DNA from: Salinibacter altiplanensis
GTDB lineage: Bacteria > Bacteroidota > Rhodothermia > Rhodothermales > Salinibacteraceae
Direction: 5' to 3'
Assembly: GCF_002894645.1 (NCBI RefSeq)
Contig: NZ_NCQY01000013.1
Span: forward strand, 1-33,303
DNA: 33,303 bases
In this document: positions 15,628 through 23,890 of the stretch, piece by piece
Numbering within the stretch: position 1 is the first letter of the stretch
How the letters are laid out: each line of letters begins with the position of its first letter
The notes under the pieces: generated by a model
The model's input: only the letters and a program-made list of their open reading frames with translations
Told to the model about the DNA's origin: nothing
The model's database searches: none
Translations under genes and position numbers: made by a program

Positions 15628-15955
15628 CGCGTTGACGAGTGGCTCGGCTTGTGGGTCCGGGGAAGTTTCGAGACACGTCCCTGGGCGCCGCCCGATCCCC
15701 TGGTCGCTCCGAATGCGACTTACTGCATCAGGCGTCCTCTGGAAGCACCCGTTCTCGCCGGTTGCGGCGCAGCCCGTTGACTACTCGGTCGCCACTGCTC
15801 TCAACACTTCGCGGGTGTGGAACCCATGATCTACACGGCCGGATGGGGGCGGGGCAAGATCTAGAGCGACGTCCTCAGCAGAATTCTCGGTTTGGGTCCA
15901 CCGGGGCCTGATGGCTCAAAGTCTGTCAAACCGGCCCGCTCCCGAACGGTGGGCG
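15628..15955. other. Convergent intergenic region between nadA and amidohydrolase operon
   Basis: No gene could be supported. Two short plus-strand open frames cross it, but they overlap each other and have no family-like features. A 14-base sequence (CGGGTGTGGAACCC, 15812-15825) recurs just upstream of tRNA-Asp. No clear intrinsic terminator was found for nadA or for the amidohydrolase operon. Confidence 0.45.
15812..15825 (+). repeat. 14-base repeat, copy 1
   Basis: CGGGTGTGGAACCC occurs here and again at 32762-32775, with further similarity on the left side (AACA then T/C-rich). GGGT and ACCC could pair as a very short stem. Meaning unknown; chance cannot be excluded. Confidence 0.3.
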
Positions 15956-17299
15956 CTACTTCGTCAGCCCCGGATTCCGGTTTAGGAACTCGTCGTACAG
16001 CTTCGTGGCCCGGTTTTCGAGCGGCAGCTTGTACCCGTCGATGAAGAGGTGCTGCACGTCGGTCGCGGGCTGAAGTGGATCGCCGTTGGCGACGAAGAGG
16101 TTGGCCCGCTTGCCGGCCTCGATGGTCCCTACCTGGTCCGCGACGCCAAAGATGCGCGCCGGGTTTGTGGTAATGGCCCGGAGGGCCTCCGTCTTGCCGA
16201 GGCCGTGGGCGGCGGCGAAGCCCGCGTGAAAGACGAGGTTGCGTACGTTCTCGGTCTTGCCGGAGCGAAGCGCCACGGTGACCCCTGCGTCATGAAGCAG
16301 GGCGGGCGTGCGGTAGGCCTTGTCGTAGCGGTCGCTCTCCCGACTTGGGGGCTGCATGATGGAGCCGACCAGCACCGGCACGTCGGCCGTCGCGATCTCG
16401 TCGGCGACGCGCCATCCTTCGAGGGCCCCACTGAGAATCACCTGGTCGAGCACGCCGCGCTCCTCCGCCCAGTCGAGGGCCGTGGAAATGTCGGCCGCCG
16501 CGTTGGCGGAGATCATGAGGGGCTGCTCCCCCCGGATGACGGGCAGCAGTCCCTCCATGGCGGGCACGAACTCGGGCTGACGCCGCGCCTCCGGCTGCTC
16601 CGCCACCGCCGAATCGATCCGGGCGTACCGCTTGGCCTCTGACCACAATTCATTGAGCTTGCTGAGGGCCTTCTCCGCCTCCGTCTGGATCGTCTCGGGC
16701 GACCGGTCGTCCGAGGGCCCCTGGCGGCCCACGGACGGGAAGTTCAGCTTCGTGAGCGTCACGTCGCCCAGGTGCATCTGCTCAGGGGTGTAGCCGTGGA
16801 GCCCAATGAGGGCGGAGGTCCCGGGCAGAATTCCGTTCTCCGGCTCTGTGATCACGGAGGTGATCCCGTGGACGCGCGTCGTGGGCACGTGCACGGTGCT
16901 GGGGTTCACGGCCGCGAGGGCATTCATGTGGGCCGTGAGGTTGCCAACCTCGTTGAAGTCCTGTGTCTCCGGAAGCGAGCCGATCTCCGCGAGGCCGAGG
17001 TGCGTGCCGCTGTCAATGAACCCCGGATACACCCGCTGGCCCGAAAGGTCGAACGCCTGGGCGTCGGACGGCACCGATACGTCCGGGCCCACGGCGGCGA
17101 TCGAGTCGCCCTGGACAACAACGGTGCCGCGGTCGAGGGTATCACCGGGCGCGACGATCACCTGGGCATTCGTCAGGGCAAACGGCCCCTGGTAGCCGGG
17201 CTGCTTCTGGGCGTGGGCGGGCAGGGTCAACAGGAGGGCAACGAGCAGGGTCAGCCCCGCGGAGACGCTCAGCGGCCGCGGGCGAGAGGGAGAGAGCAT
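15956..17299 (-). CDS. Exported amidohydrolase-family protein, first metal-ligand histidine missing (third gene of triad)
   Basis: A 447 aa protein with a cleavable signal peptide (about 1-30, ending AHAQ) that places it in the periplasm. The fold is the composite beta-sandwich/TIM barrel of imidazolonepropionase-like amidohydrolases: ALTNAQVIVAPGDTLDRGTVVVQGDSIAAVG at the start, PGFIDSGTHLGL where the metal motif belongs, and TTNPARIFGVADQVGTIEAGKRANLFVANGDPL at the end. The usual H-x-H of the first barrel strand reads G-T-H (98-100), so one metal ligand is gone. No clear second pair of histidines is seen either. It may be non-catalytic or use a different mechanism. The ATG at 17299 is chosen over a TTG two codons upstream. 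It is the last gene of a three-gene operon, 46 bases after the middle gene. Confidence 0.82.
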   Translation of the reverse strand: MLSPSRPRPLSVSAGLTLLVALLLTLPAHAQKQPGYQGPFALTNAQVIVAPGDTLDRGTVVVQGDSIAAVGPDVSVPSDAQAFDLSGQRVYPGFIDSGTHLGLAEIGSLPETQDFNEVGNLTAHMNALAAVNPSTVHVPTTRVHGITSVITEPENGILPGTSALIGLHGYTPEQMHLGDVTLTKLNFPSVGRQGPSDDRSPETIQTEAEKALSKLNELWSEAKRYARIDSAVAEQPEARRQPEFVPAMEGLLPVIRGEQPLMISANAAADISTALDWAEERGVLDQVILSGALEGWRVADEIATADVPVLVGSIMQPPSRESDRYDKAYRTPALLHDAGVTVALRSGKTENVRNLVFHAGFAAAHGLGKTEALRAITTNPARIFGVADQVGTIEAGKRANLFVANGDPLQPATDVQHLFIDGYKLPLENRATKLYDEFLNRNPGLTK

Positions 17300-17345
17300 G
17301 AGCAAACGGATTGGTCAGCAGGCGGTCGGAGAGGCAGAGGGGGGC

Positions 17346-18773
17346 TTATCGGCCCGTATTTTCGAGGGTTACGCCGTTTTTGGTGGCGCGCAGCTGGGTG
17401 ACGCCCTTCAGGCAACTGTGGGCGGCGTGGCGACTCCAGCCGTCGCGGGCGAGGGCCACGGTGCCCTCGGGGTCCACGCGGAGCCGCATGTCGTCGGGGT
17501 CCTGTTCGTGGTCGAAGCGCACGACCCCGTCGACGTAGGTCCGTTGCGGTTTGGTGTAGACGGACAGCGGGTGCTCGCTAAAGATCGCGAGGTCGGCGGC
17601 CTTGCCTTCTTCGATCGACCCCACGCGGTCGGCGATGCCGAGTTGGCGGGCGGGATTGAGGGTGATGAGCCTGAGGGCCTGGGTGGCGGAGAGGTCGCCA
17701 TACCGTTGTGTCTTGGCGGCCTGGAGGTAGAGATCCCGCTGCTCCCCCGGAATGTCGGAGTTGATGGACGCGTTGACGCCGTTCTCGGTGAGGACGGCGG
17801 CGTTGTAGGCGGTGGAGTAGTACACCTCAAACTTGTACGACCACCAGTCCGAAAAGACCGTCGCACCGGCGCCGTTGTCCCCGAAGGCGGCCAGTTCAGG
17901 GGCAATCTTGAAGCCCTCGTTCGCGTGGTGGAAGACGAGGTCCTGAATGCCGAAGTCTTCGAAGACGTCCATGAGCATGAGCATCTCGTCGGCGCGGTAG
18001 CCGTGGGTCTGCACGAGAATGTCGCCCCGGAGGACCCCTGCGAGGACCTCCATGCGCTCGCTGTGCGCGGGCGGCCGGGCCCGATCTCCACTTTGGTAGG
18101 CCTGCTTCGCCTCCGTGTAGCGCTGTGCCTTGGTGAGGGCCGTCCGGATGACTTGTTCTACGCCCATCCGGGTGCGGGGCACCTGATCGCGTCCCTGGCC
18201 ATACAGCCCCGTCGGGTTCTCCCCGAGGGCAAACTTGATTGTCCGGGGCGCGTCGTCCATCTGCAGGCGGTCGGGGTTCGTGACGCCGTAGCGCAGCTTG
18301 ATCGTCTCGTTGCGGCCGCCGATGGGGTTGGCCGAGCCGTGCATCACGTGGGCGGTTGTCACACCTCCGGCCAGCGCGCGGTAGATGCCGACGTCGTAGG
18401 GGGTGAGCACATCGCCCACCCCCACTTCGGCGGTGACGGGGTTGGTGGCCTCGTTGACGTTGCTGATGGCCATGTGCTGGTGGGCCTCCACGATGCCCGG
18501 CATCACGTACTCGCCGCTGGCGTCGTACGTCTCGACGCCGCTCGGGGCCGACAGGTCTCGTCCAACCTGGGCGATGTCGCCGTCGCGCACGAGGATGTCG
18601 CCGTTCTCGATGGTGCCGTCCGTGACGGTCAGTACGGTGGCGTCCTGAATAAGCCAGTCATCGGGGGCGTCGCCGCGCAGCTGGTCCTGGGCCTGCAGGG
18701 GCGTGGCGACCAGGAGGGCGGCGGTAAGGACGCCGAGGGCGAAGCAAAAGCGGGAGGGAAAAGCAGAGAGCAT
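17346..18773 (-). CDS. Exported amidohydrolase with intact metal site (second gene of triad)
   Basis: A 475 aa protein with signal peptide MLSAFPSRFCFALGVLTAALLVATPLQAQ (residues 1-29, quoted in part as the hydrophobic core ALGVLTAALLVA). The amidohydrolase core follows: LIQDATVLTVTDGTIENGDILVRDG, MPGIVEAHQHMAI with the H-x-H metal pair (H98, H100), H257 in ILVQTHGY, H282/H283 in LVFHHANEG, and an aspartate (D340) in SINSDIPGE. The end has LITLNPARQLGIADRVGSIEEGKAADLAIFSEHPL. Metal ligands are therefore present, and it is the likely active member of the triad. Such proteins act on cyclic amides or dipeptide-like substrates; the substrate here is unknown. The ATG at 18773 starts the signal peptide; the longer frame upstream is discarded. 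It sits 77 bases after the first gene and 46 before the third. Confidence 0.85.
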   Translation of the reverse strand: MLSAFPSRFCFALGVLTAALLVATPLQAQDQLRGDAPDDWLIQDATVLTVTDGTIENGDILVRDGDIAQVGRDLSAPSGVETYDASGEYVMPGIVEAHQHMAISNVNEATNPVTAEVGVGDVLTPYDVGIYRALAGGVTTAHVMHGSANPIGGRNETIKLRYGVTNPDRLQMDDAPRTIKFALGENPTGLYGQGRDQVPRTRMGVEQVIRTALTKAQRYTEAKQAYQSGDRARPPAHSERMEVLAGVLRGDILVQTHGYRADEMLMLMDVFEDFGIQDLVFHHANEGFKIAPELAAFGDNGAGATVFSDWWSYKFEVYYSTAYNAAVLTENGVNASINSDIPGEQRDLYLQAAKTQRYGDLSATQALRLITLNPARQLGIADRVGSIEEGKAADLAIFSEHPLSVYTKPQRTYVDGVVRFDHEQDPDDMRLRVDPEGTVALARDGWSRHAAHSCLKGVTQLRATKNGVTLENTGR

Positions 18774-18850
18774 AAGGGATTGGGAAGACGGAACGCAAAA
18801 TATCGTCAGAGGGGGCGCGCGGAATTTACCGCGGGGCGTGCGGGTGGACA

Positions 18851-20590
18851 CTACTTCTGAGTCGCATTGGGGCTGCTGGTGCGCTCGCCGGAGATGGGAA
18901 ACGAGCCCCCGGACGTGGAGGCGGACCCGTCGAAGGTGTCGCCCTCGACCGTCACCGAGACGGAGACGGACCCGCCCTGCGGCGAGTCCACGGTGAACGA
19001 GAGGGTCGTGCCGTCGAACGACACCGACCGGAGCGGCTGTTCGTCGCCCTGTGGGCCGGTGAAGGTGCCGTCCAGGCCCGACGGGCCGCCCTCAATCGTG
19101 ACCTCGCCGGAGAGGTCTCCCTGCGGGGTTTCGAGCGTGTACGACCACGTGCCGAGGACCGCGGACACGTCGCCGCTCACCTCGCCTGTGTCGCCGCCGT
19201 CCGAGCTGTAGTCGTAGAGCCGGCCGTCCACGAACACGTGCTGGACGGACGTGCCTTCGCCGAAGTAGGGCCCGTCGGTCACGACGAGATTCGCAATCTT
19301 CCCTTCCTCGACGGTGCCCAAACGGTTGTCCAGACCAAGCTGCGCGGCGGGGCGGGTCGTAAGGGCGGCGAGCGCCGTCTCCTCGGGGAGCCCCTGTTCG
19401 ATCATCGTGCGGAGGGTGCTGCGGACGTCGCCCGGGTCGGCCTCGCGGGTCGTAAAGCCGAACGTGAGGCCGGCCTCATGCAGGGTGGCCGCCGTTTTTA
19501 GGTAGGCCTGCCGCTCCATGGCGTGGCGGAGCTCCAGGTTCGCCTCCTCCTCGGCGACGGTCTCGTAGGACGGCGCCTTGAATTCGGGGCTGTAGTACTG
19601 GGAGGGGGCGCTCGTTGTATCGGCCATCGTGGTGTCCGGACCGCTCGACCGTGTCGGCTCCTCCGGCAGGTCCAGGGTCAGGAAGAAGGGCGCGTCGACC
19701 CCCTGGAGGGTGCTAACGAGTTCGTGGCCCTCCCCCAGTCCGGCCAGAACGAGCGGAAAGTCGAGCTCCTGATGCAGCGCAAGGATGCGGTGGAGGGACA
19801 GGGCCTCGTCGGCGTAGAAGGCGAGGGGCGTCTCGCCGTCCAGCACGGGGAAGAGTGCGCTGTGCTCCGGGTCCTGCGGGGGCTGGGAGCGCCCTGTCGG
19901 GTCGCGCTCGTAGGCGGCGTCGAGCTGCTGGCGGCGCTCCGCCTCGCGGAAGAGTTGCCGCATCTGCGCGATCACGGCCATGTCCGTGGCCGGGTACACG
20001 TAGCCGTTGGCCGTCTGGAGCTGGGCGAAGAGGGTGGGACTGGTCTCCAGCACCATGTCGTCGGCCGTCTCGCCCCCGTAAAAGACGTGGGCGCTGGCAC
20101 CGGGGAGCATCTGTCCCTCGGGGGCGACGTGGCCGAGGGTGAACCCGGCTTCCCGCAGCGACTTCAGGTCCGACTCCTCGGGGGAGAGGAACGGCCGGAC
20201 GGACCGATCCGGTTGAATGCCCGCCGCATCAGGCGGAGGATTGCCGGGGTCCTCGACATCCTCGTCCTCGGTGTCCGGCATCTCGACCCCCGCGTGGGAG
20301 AAGCCGTCGATGAAGCCGGCGTAGACCACGAGGGAGTCGGCCTCGATCGTACGGGCATCGTACGGCACCTCAGCGTCGTCCCCCACGGCCTCGATCACGC
20401 CGTCCCGGACCACGACCGTGGCCGATTCGAGGACCTGCCCGGGGGCCTGCACAACGCGGGCATTCTGAAGGGCATACGTGTCGGTGACCGTCGGCACCTC
20501 GTAGTCTTGGGCACAGAGACGAGACGGCAGAACCAGCAGGACGAGACCAAGAAGGCCAAGTCCGTAGCGGCGAAATGTCGAAGCAGTCAT
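18851..20590 (-). CDS. Exported amidohydrolase-family protein with C-terminal beta-domain, metal motif degenerate (first gene of triad)
   Basis: A 579 aa protein. The signal peptide (about 1-28) is followed by an amidohydrolase core: YALQNARVVQAPGQVLESATVVVRDGVIEAVG, then AGFIDGFSHAGV where the metal H-x-H should be. The first His is Phe (F97-S98-H99). The TIM-barrel end is recognisable as AALTTRPAAQLGLDNRLGTVEEGKIANLVVTDGPY. After a Gly/Asp-rich linker near residue 485, the last ~95 residues form a beta-rich domain with repeated G-W-S-Y-T-L-E-T-P-Q-G and GTFTGPQG-type strands. This domain is commonly fused to exported amidohydrolases in Bacteroidota and resembles a small lipocalin-like barrel. 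The protein carries a large acidic insertion after the metal motif (DTEDEDVEDPGN), as expected for a halophile. The ATG at 20590 begins the signal peptide. Confidence 0.82.
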   Translation of the reverse strand: MTASTFRRYGLGLLGLVLLVLPSRLCAQDYEVPTVTDTYALQNARVVQAPGQVLESATVVVRDGVIEAVGDDAEVPYDARTIEADSLVVYAGFIDGFSHAGVEMPDTEDEDVEDPGNPPPDAAGIQPDRSVRPFLSPEESDLKSLREAGFTLGHVAPEGQMLPGASAHVFYGGETADDMVLETSPTLFAQLQTANGYVYPATDMAVIAQMRQLFREAERRQQLDAAYERDPTGRSQPPQDPEHSALFPVLDGETPLAFYADEALSLHRILALHQELDFPLVLAGLGEGHELVSTLQGVDAPFFLTLDLPEEPTRSSGPDTTMADTTSAPSQYYSPEFKAPSYETVAEEEANLELRHAMERQAYLKTAATLHEAGLTFGFTTREADPGDVRSTLRTMIEQGLPEETALAALTTRPAAQLGLDNRLGTVEEGKIANLVVTDGPYFGEGTSVQHVFVDGRLYDYSSDGGDTGEVSGDVSAVLGTWSYTLETPQGDLSGEVTIEGGPSGLDGTFTGPQGDEQPLRSVSFDGTTLSFTVDSPQGGSVSVSVTVEGDTFDGSASTSGGSFPISGERTSSPNATQK

Positions 20591-20761
20591 GCGGGCGGCG
20601 GACGTCCAATGAGGAGTGGAAACCAGAGCATCTGCAATGTAAAGAGGCCGGTGGATAGTGTCATCCGGGTCGTCGCATTCAGCCGCCCACTCATCGTCTC
20701 GGGATGCAGCTCGTGAAATCAGTGCGACCAAAGGACCAGACCAGACCAGCGGGGGCGAGGG

Positions 20762-22573
20762 CTAATCCACCATGCGCTTCAACTGTTCGAGTCGCTCGAC
20801 GACCTCCTTCCGCTTCATTGTCCGGAAGCGTTCCGGGAGCAGGTCGCGGCTTGTGCACTCCAAAACCGCGGCCATCTGCTGGAGCTCTACCTCTGTGGGG
20901 TAGGTGGGGGGGATGAAGTCGTTTACGGTTGCCTGCAGGAGGTCCGGCGTCACGGCCCCGTCGTTCGCCCCGGCGGCCCGGAAGGTGGCGCGCGTGAGGA
21001 TGGCCTCCATGTCGGCCCCGCTGTAGGTGCGCTCGCCCCCCAACAGCTCGGGGGGCACGTCGTCGATTGGCAGGTCCACCCCGGTTCGGCGCATCATGAC
21101 CCGCAGGAGCTCTTCCCGGTCCGCCCGGGTGTGGGGATAGAATAAGGACAGGTGCTCCTCCGCGCGGCCCTGTCGCTTGAGGTCCACCGGCATCAGGTCC
21201 GGGCGGGCGGTGACGAGGAAGAAGATGACCCGTCCGCGGTGCGCCGGGTCGCTCATGAAGGAGACGATCTGGGAGAAGACGCGCTGGCTCACGCCGCTGT
21301 CGCCCTGCATGTCGCGGTTCCCGAGGGCCGCGTCGGCCTCGTCGATCAGGACGGCCACCGGCGTCATCGCCTCCAGCAGGTTCAGAATCTTCTCCAGGTT
21401 GCCCTCCGTCACGCCCTGCCATTGGGAGCGGAAGTTCTTGAGCTTCACCATCGGGATGCCAATCTCTCCGGCGAAGCAGTTGATGAGGAAGGTCTTGCCG
21501 CAGCCCACCGGTCCGCTCACGAGGTAGCCCATCGGGAGGACGTCGTGCTGGCCGGCCTGCACCGCGTGGGCGGCCTGACGCAGGTGGTGCTTGGCTGCGG
21601 TGTGGCCCGCGATGAGGTCCAGCGAGTTGTCGGTCTCGATGAACTCGAGCATCCCGTACGCCTCAGCCTCGATGAACTCCTTCTTTAGGTCGGAGAGGGT
21701 CCCGGCGGTCAGCCGGTTCTGGTTCTCCAGCACGTCGGCCAGGATGGTCCGCAGCTGGGTGTAGTTGAGGCCCGCGGTGTTTTGGGCAAGCGCGTCCGGG
21801 GATACGTCCGAGTGGTCGCGGAACCGATTGCCCCGCTCCTCCAGCGCCCAGTCGATGTATGCCTGCCGGTCGTCTGTCTCGGGGATCGGGACGTAAATCT
21901 CGGCGGTGTGGGGACTCTGGACCAGCTGCTGGTTCAGGTCCGTCAGGTTTTCAGTGAGGAGGGTGAGGGTAAAGTCGCTCTGCAGAAAGAGCGAGTCGCG
22001 GGACCACTTCTGCAGGTACACGAGCGACTGGCGGTCCTGGGCCGAGTACGTCGACGCCTCGGCCATGGGGGCCACCGTCTCGGCGTAGTCGATCAGGCAG
22101 GCGACACGGGTGCCATTCGAGAGGCGAAGGCGGAAGTACTCTTCGAGGAGCTCGAAGACCTTGTCCGGGGCCTTTGGCAGGTTGTTTTCGTATTCGGTGC
22201 CGGCGAGGCTCGCCTGCCCGGACAGGGCGCGGCTGAAGTCTTCTCGGGACGCCGCGTCCGCGAAGTGAATCCCGGAGCTGCGGTCGTAGAAGACCACCAC
22301 GTCGCGGGCGGCGAACAGGTCGTCGGTCAGGAAGCGACGGAGGGGGGGGTAGATGCGGGTTCCGCCGCGGTCTTCGGTGGGCACCACGTCCCGGATGTCC
22401 CCGTGCAGGATGAAGGTGGAGACGGTCTTCGTGAAGTACTTTCGCGCCAGTTCCTGGGCCCACGACGGGTAGTGGGCGGTGTACGGATCGAGGGGCGGCG
22501 TGTCGGGCGTGCGGTCGGACGTCCCGTCCGCAGGAGAGGCCGCGTTGGGTTCGGGCGAATCGGGCTCGGGCAT
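20762..22573 (-). CDS. AAA-family ATPase with degenerate N-terminal module and active C-terminal module
   Basis: A 603 aa cytoplasmic protein. Residues ~30-270 look like an AAA core that has lost its P-loop: FILHGDIRDVV stands where Walker A should be, but a Walker-B-like ACLIDYAETV and a sensor-like LTLLTENLTDLN remain. Residues ~320-570 are a complete AAA module: Walker A GPVGCGKT (about 354-361), the pore-loop-like WQGVTEGNLEKI, Walker B VAVLIDEADAAL (about 406-417), the second region of homology TARPDLMPVDLKRQGRAEEH with two conserved arginines, and sensor 2 in YSGADMEAIL. It resembles SpoVK/CDC48-type remodelling ATPases; the target is unknown. The ATG at 22573 is chosen over a GTG two codons upstream. 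It is divergent from the sucrase-ferredoxin-like gene and 171 bases upstream of the amidohydrolase triad. Confidence 0.88.
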   Translation of the reverse strand: MPEPDSPEPNAASPADGTSDRTPDTPPLDPYTAHYPSWAQELARKYFTKTVSTFILHGDIRDVVPTEDRGGTRIYPPLRRFLTDDLFAARDVVVFYDRSSGIHFADAASREDFSRALSGQASLAGTEYENNLPKAPDKVFELLEEYFRLRLSNGTRVACLIDYAETVAPMAEASTYSAQDRQSLVYLQKWSRDSLFLQSDFTLTLLTENLTDLNQQLVQSPHTAEIYVPIPETDDRQAYIDWALEERGNRFRDHSDVSPDALAQNTAGLNYTQLRTILADVLENQNRLTAGTLSDLKKEFIEAEAYGMLEFIETDNSLDLIAGHTAAKHHLRQAAHAVQAGQHDVLPMGYLVSGPVGCGKTFLINCFAGEIGIPMVKLKNFRSQWQGVTEGNLEKILNLLEAMTPVAVLIDEADAALGNRDMQGDSGVSQRVFSQIVSFMSDPAHRGRVIFFLVTARPDLMPVDLKRQGRAEEHLSLFYPHTRADREELLRVMMRRTGVDLPIDDVPPELLGGERTYSGADMEAILTRATFRAAGANDGAVTPDLLQATVNDFIPPTYPTEVELQQMAAVLECTSRDLLPERFRTMKRKEVVERLEQLKRMVD

Positions 22574-22855
22574 GGACACGAAAAACTTGGGGGAAAACCG
22601 ACGTGACGGAGCGAACGAGAGGGGGCGGCACGAGATTCAACAGGGCGGTCAGACCGTCCGGCCGTGGAGGGGACACAAAGCCCGACTACAGCCCTCGACC
22701 GTGCGCCGATTTTCGGCTCATCGATGCTCGCTCCCCCCATCCGATCCAAAATCAAAACAGGTTCTACGTGGGGCGATGACAGAAGGAATCCGGGACCGCG
22801 TCCATCCATAGGAATGAATCGATGATTCCCCACCTGCTTGCTCGAAGAGGCTTGT
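22574..22855. other. Divergent promoter region (AAA ATPase / Apd1-like)
   Basis: This 282-base gap must hold start signals for both flanking genes. A perfect inverted repeat GAATC-GAT-GATTC (22816-22828) lies 28 bases before the Apd1-like start, where it could act as an operator. I could not place -35/-10 boxes with confidence. Confidence 0.3.
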
Positions 22856-23761
22856 ATGGCTCCCGCTTTCTGTTCGCGGCTGGCCCGCTCGCATGGCGTA
22901 TCGCCGATGGGCACCGCCACCGAGGCGACCCACTGGCTCCTAATTGAAGACCCCGCGCCGTGGGGCCCAGATGCCGTCGAGGAGGCCGGCTGGGGCCGCA
23001 GTGTGCACGATGCCATTGCGGCGTGGACGGAAACGATGTCTGACCTGCGGGTCCAGCTCATCCGCCGAGGGCTCAACACCTGGGACGCCCCAGGGAGCAT
23101 TCGCTGCATTGCGGTTCGGACCGGTCCTCAGCCAATCGTACGCGAGTGGGCACTCGGGGCCTACGACGACCTTGCCGCCCTCGAGGTGCCCGGTGCACTC
23201 CGAGACTCCTCTTCGACGGCCGACCCGGCGCCGCTCGTGCTCACCTGTGTGAACGGCCGCCGGGATGCCTGTTGCGCCAAGTGGGGACGTCCCGTCGCCC
23301 AGGCTGCGGCCGACGCCGCCCCCGACGCCGCGTGGCAGACGTCGCACCTCGGGGGCCACCGCTTCGCCCCCACTGCCGTGGCGTTGCCCGATGGCACGCA
23401 CTACGGCTGGCTCCGTCCCAGCGATATGGCCGACCTGATGAGGGCCCATCGGCAGGGCCACCTGTATGACCTCGACCGGGTGCGCGGGGCGGTGTCCCAG
23501 CCGCGGCCCGTACAGGCGGCGTGCCTGTCTCTCCGGCGACACCTGGGCACGACCGCCCTGACGGCCGTGCGGGGCGTGGGCCTGGAGAAGAACGACGAGG
23601 GCTGGACGGTGCAGGTACGGGCCGGAGACACGACACGAGCGGCGCACGTGTGGCAGGAACAGTGCGGCCCGCCGTTCCCCCGTAGCTGCGGAAGTCGCGA
23701 GGCGAAGCCGGCGAAGGCGTGGCGCGTGAGATGGAAGGACAATGAGCCAGCCGGCCCCTAA
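22856..23761 (+). CDS. Sucrase/ferredoxin-like (Apd1-type) thioredoxin-fold iron-sulfur protein
   Basis: A 301 aa cytoplasmic protein of the Suc_Fer-like family. The central part reads LVLTCVNGRRDACCAKWGRPVA, then TSHLGGHRFAPTAVALPDG and YGWLRP. In the yeast homologue Apd1 the [2Fe-2S] cluster is held by two cysteines and two histidines, the latter in H-x3-H. Here C131, C139 (or C140), H164 and H168 match that pattern, so a bis-histidine cluster is predicted. The N-terminal segment FCSRLARSHGVSPMGTATEA is also typical of the family. The C-terminal ~90 residues resemble a small accessory domain. The ATG at 22856 is preferred over a TTG six codons earlier because a Shine-Dalgarno-like GAAGAGG stands about six bases before it. 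This is one of very few genes here with such a site. A redox role is likely, but the partner is unknown. Confidence 0.8.
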   Translation: MAPAFCSRLARSHGVSPMGTATEATHWLLIEDPAPWGPDAVEEAGWGRSVHDAIAAWTETMSDLRVQLIRRGLNTWDAPGSIRCIAVRTGPQPIVREWALGAYDDLAALEVPGALRDSSSTADPAPLVLTCVNGRRDACCAKWGRPVAQAAADAAPDAAWQTSHLGGHRFAPTAVALPDGTHYGWLRPSDMADLMRAHRQGHLYDLDRVRGAVSQPRPVQAACLSLRRHLGTTALTAVRGVGLEKNDEGWTVQVRAGDTTRAAHVWQEQCGPPFPRSCGSREAKPAKAWRVRWKDNEPAGP

Positions 23762-23763
23762 AC

Positions 23764-23802
23764 ACGAAAAAGCGTGCCCCCACCGGGTGGTGGAGGCACG
23801 CT
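23764..23802 (-). terminator. Intrinsic terminator of the aldolase gene
   Basis: AGCGTGCCCCCACC (23771-23784) and GGTGGAGGCACGCT (23789-23802) form a 14-base stem with one mismatch over a GGGT loop. On the minus strand it is followed by TTTTTCGTGT. It lies about 88 bases past the aldolase stop and begins right after the stop of the convergent Apd1-like gene, so it may serve both, though only the minus side has the T-run. Confidence 0.85.
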
Positions 23803-23890
23803 GTGATGCTCGGCACGAAATGGTTAGATGGTTAAGGCACGCCCGACGCGGGCGGCAACCGAGGCGGGCCTGCGCCCCGACGATGCGCGG

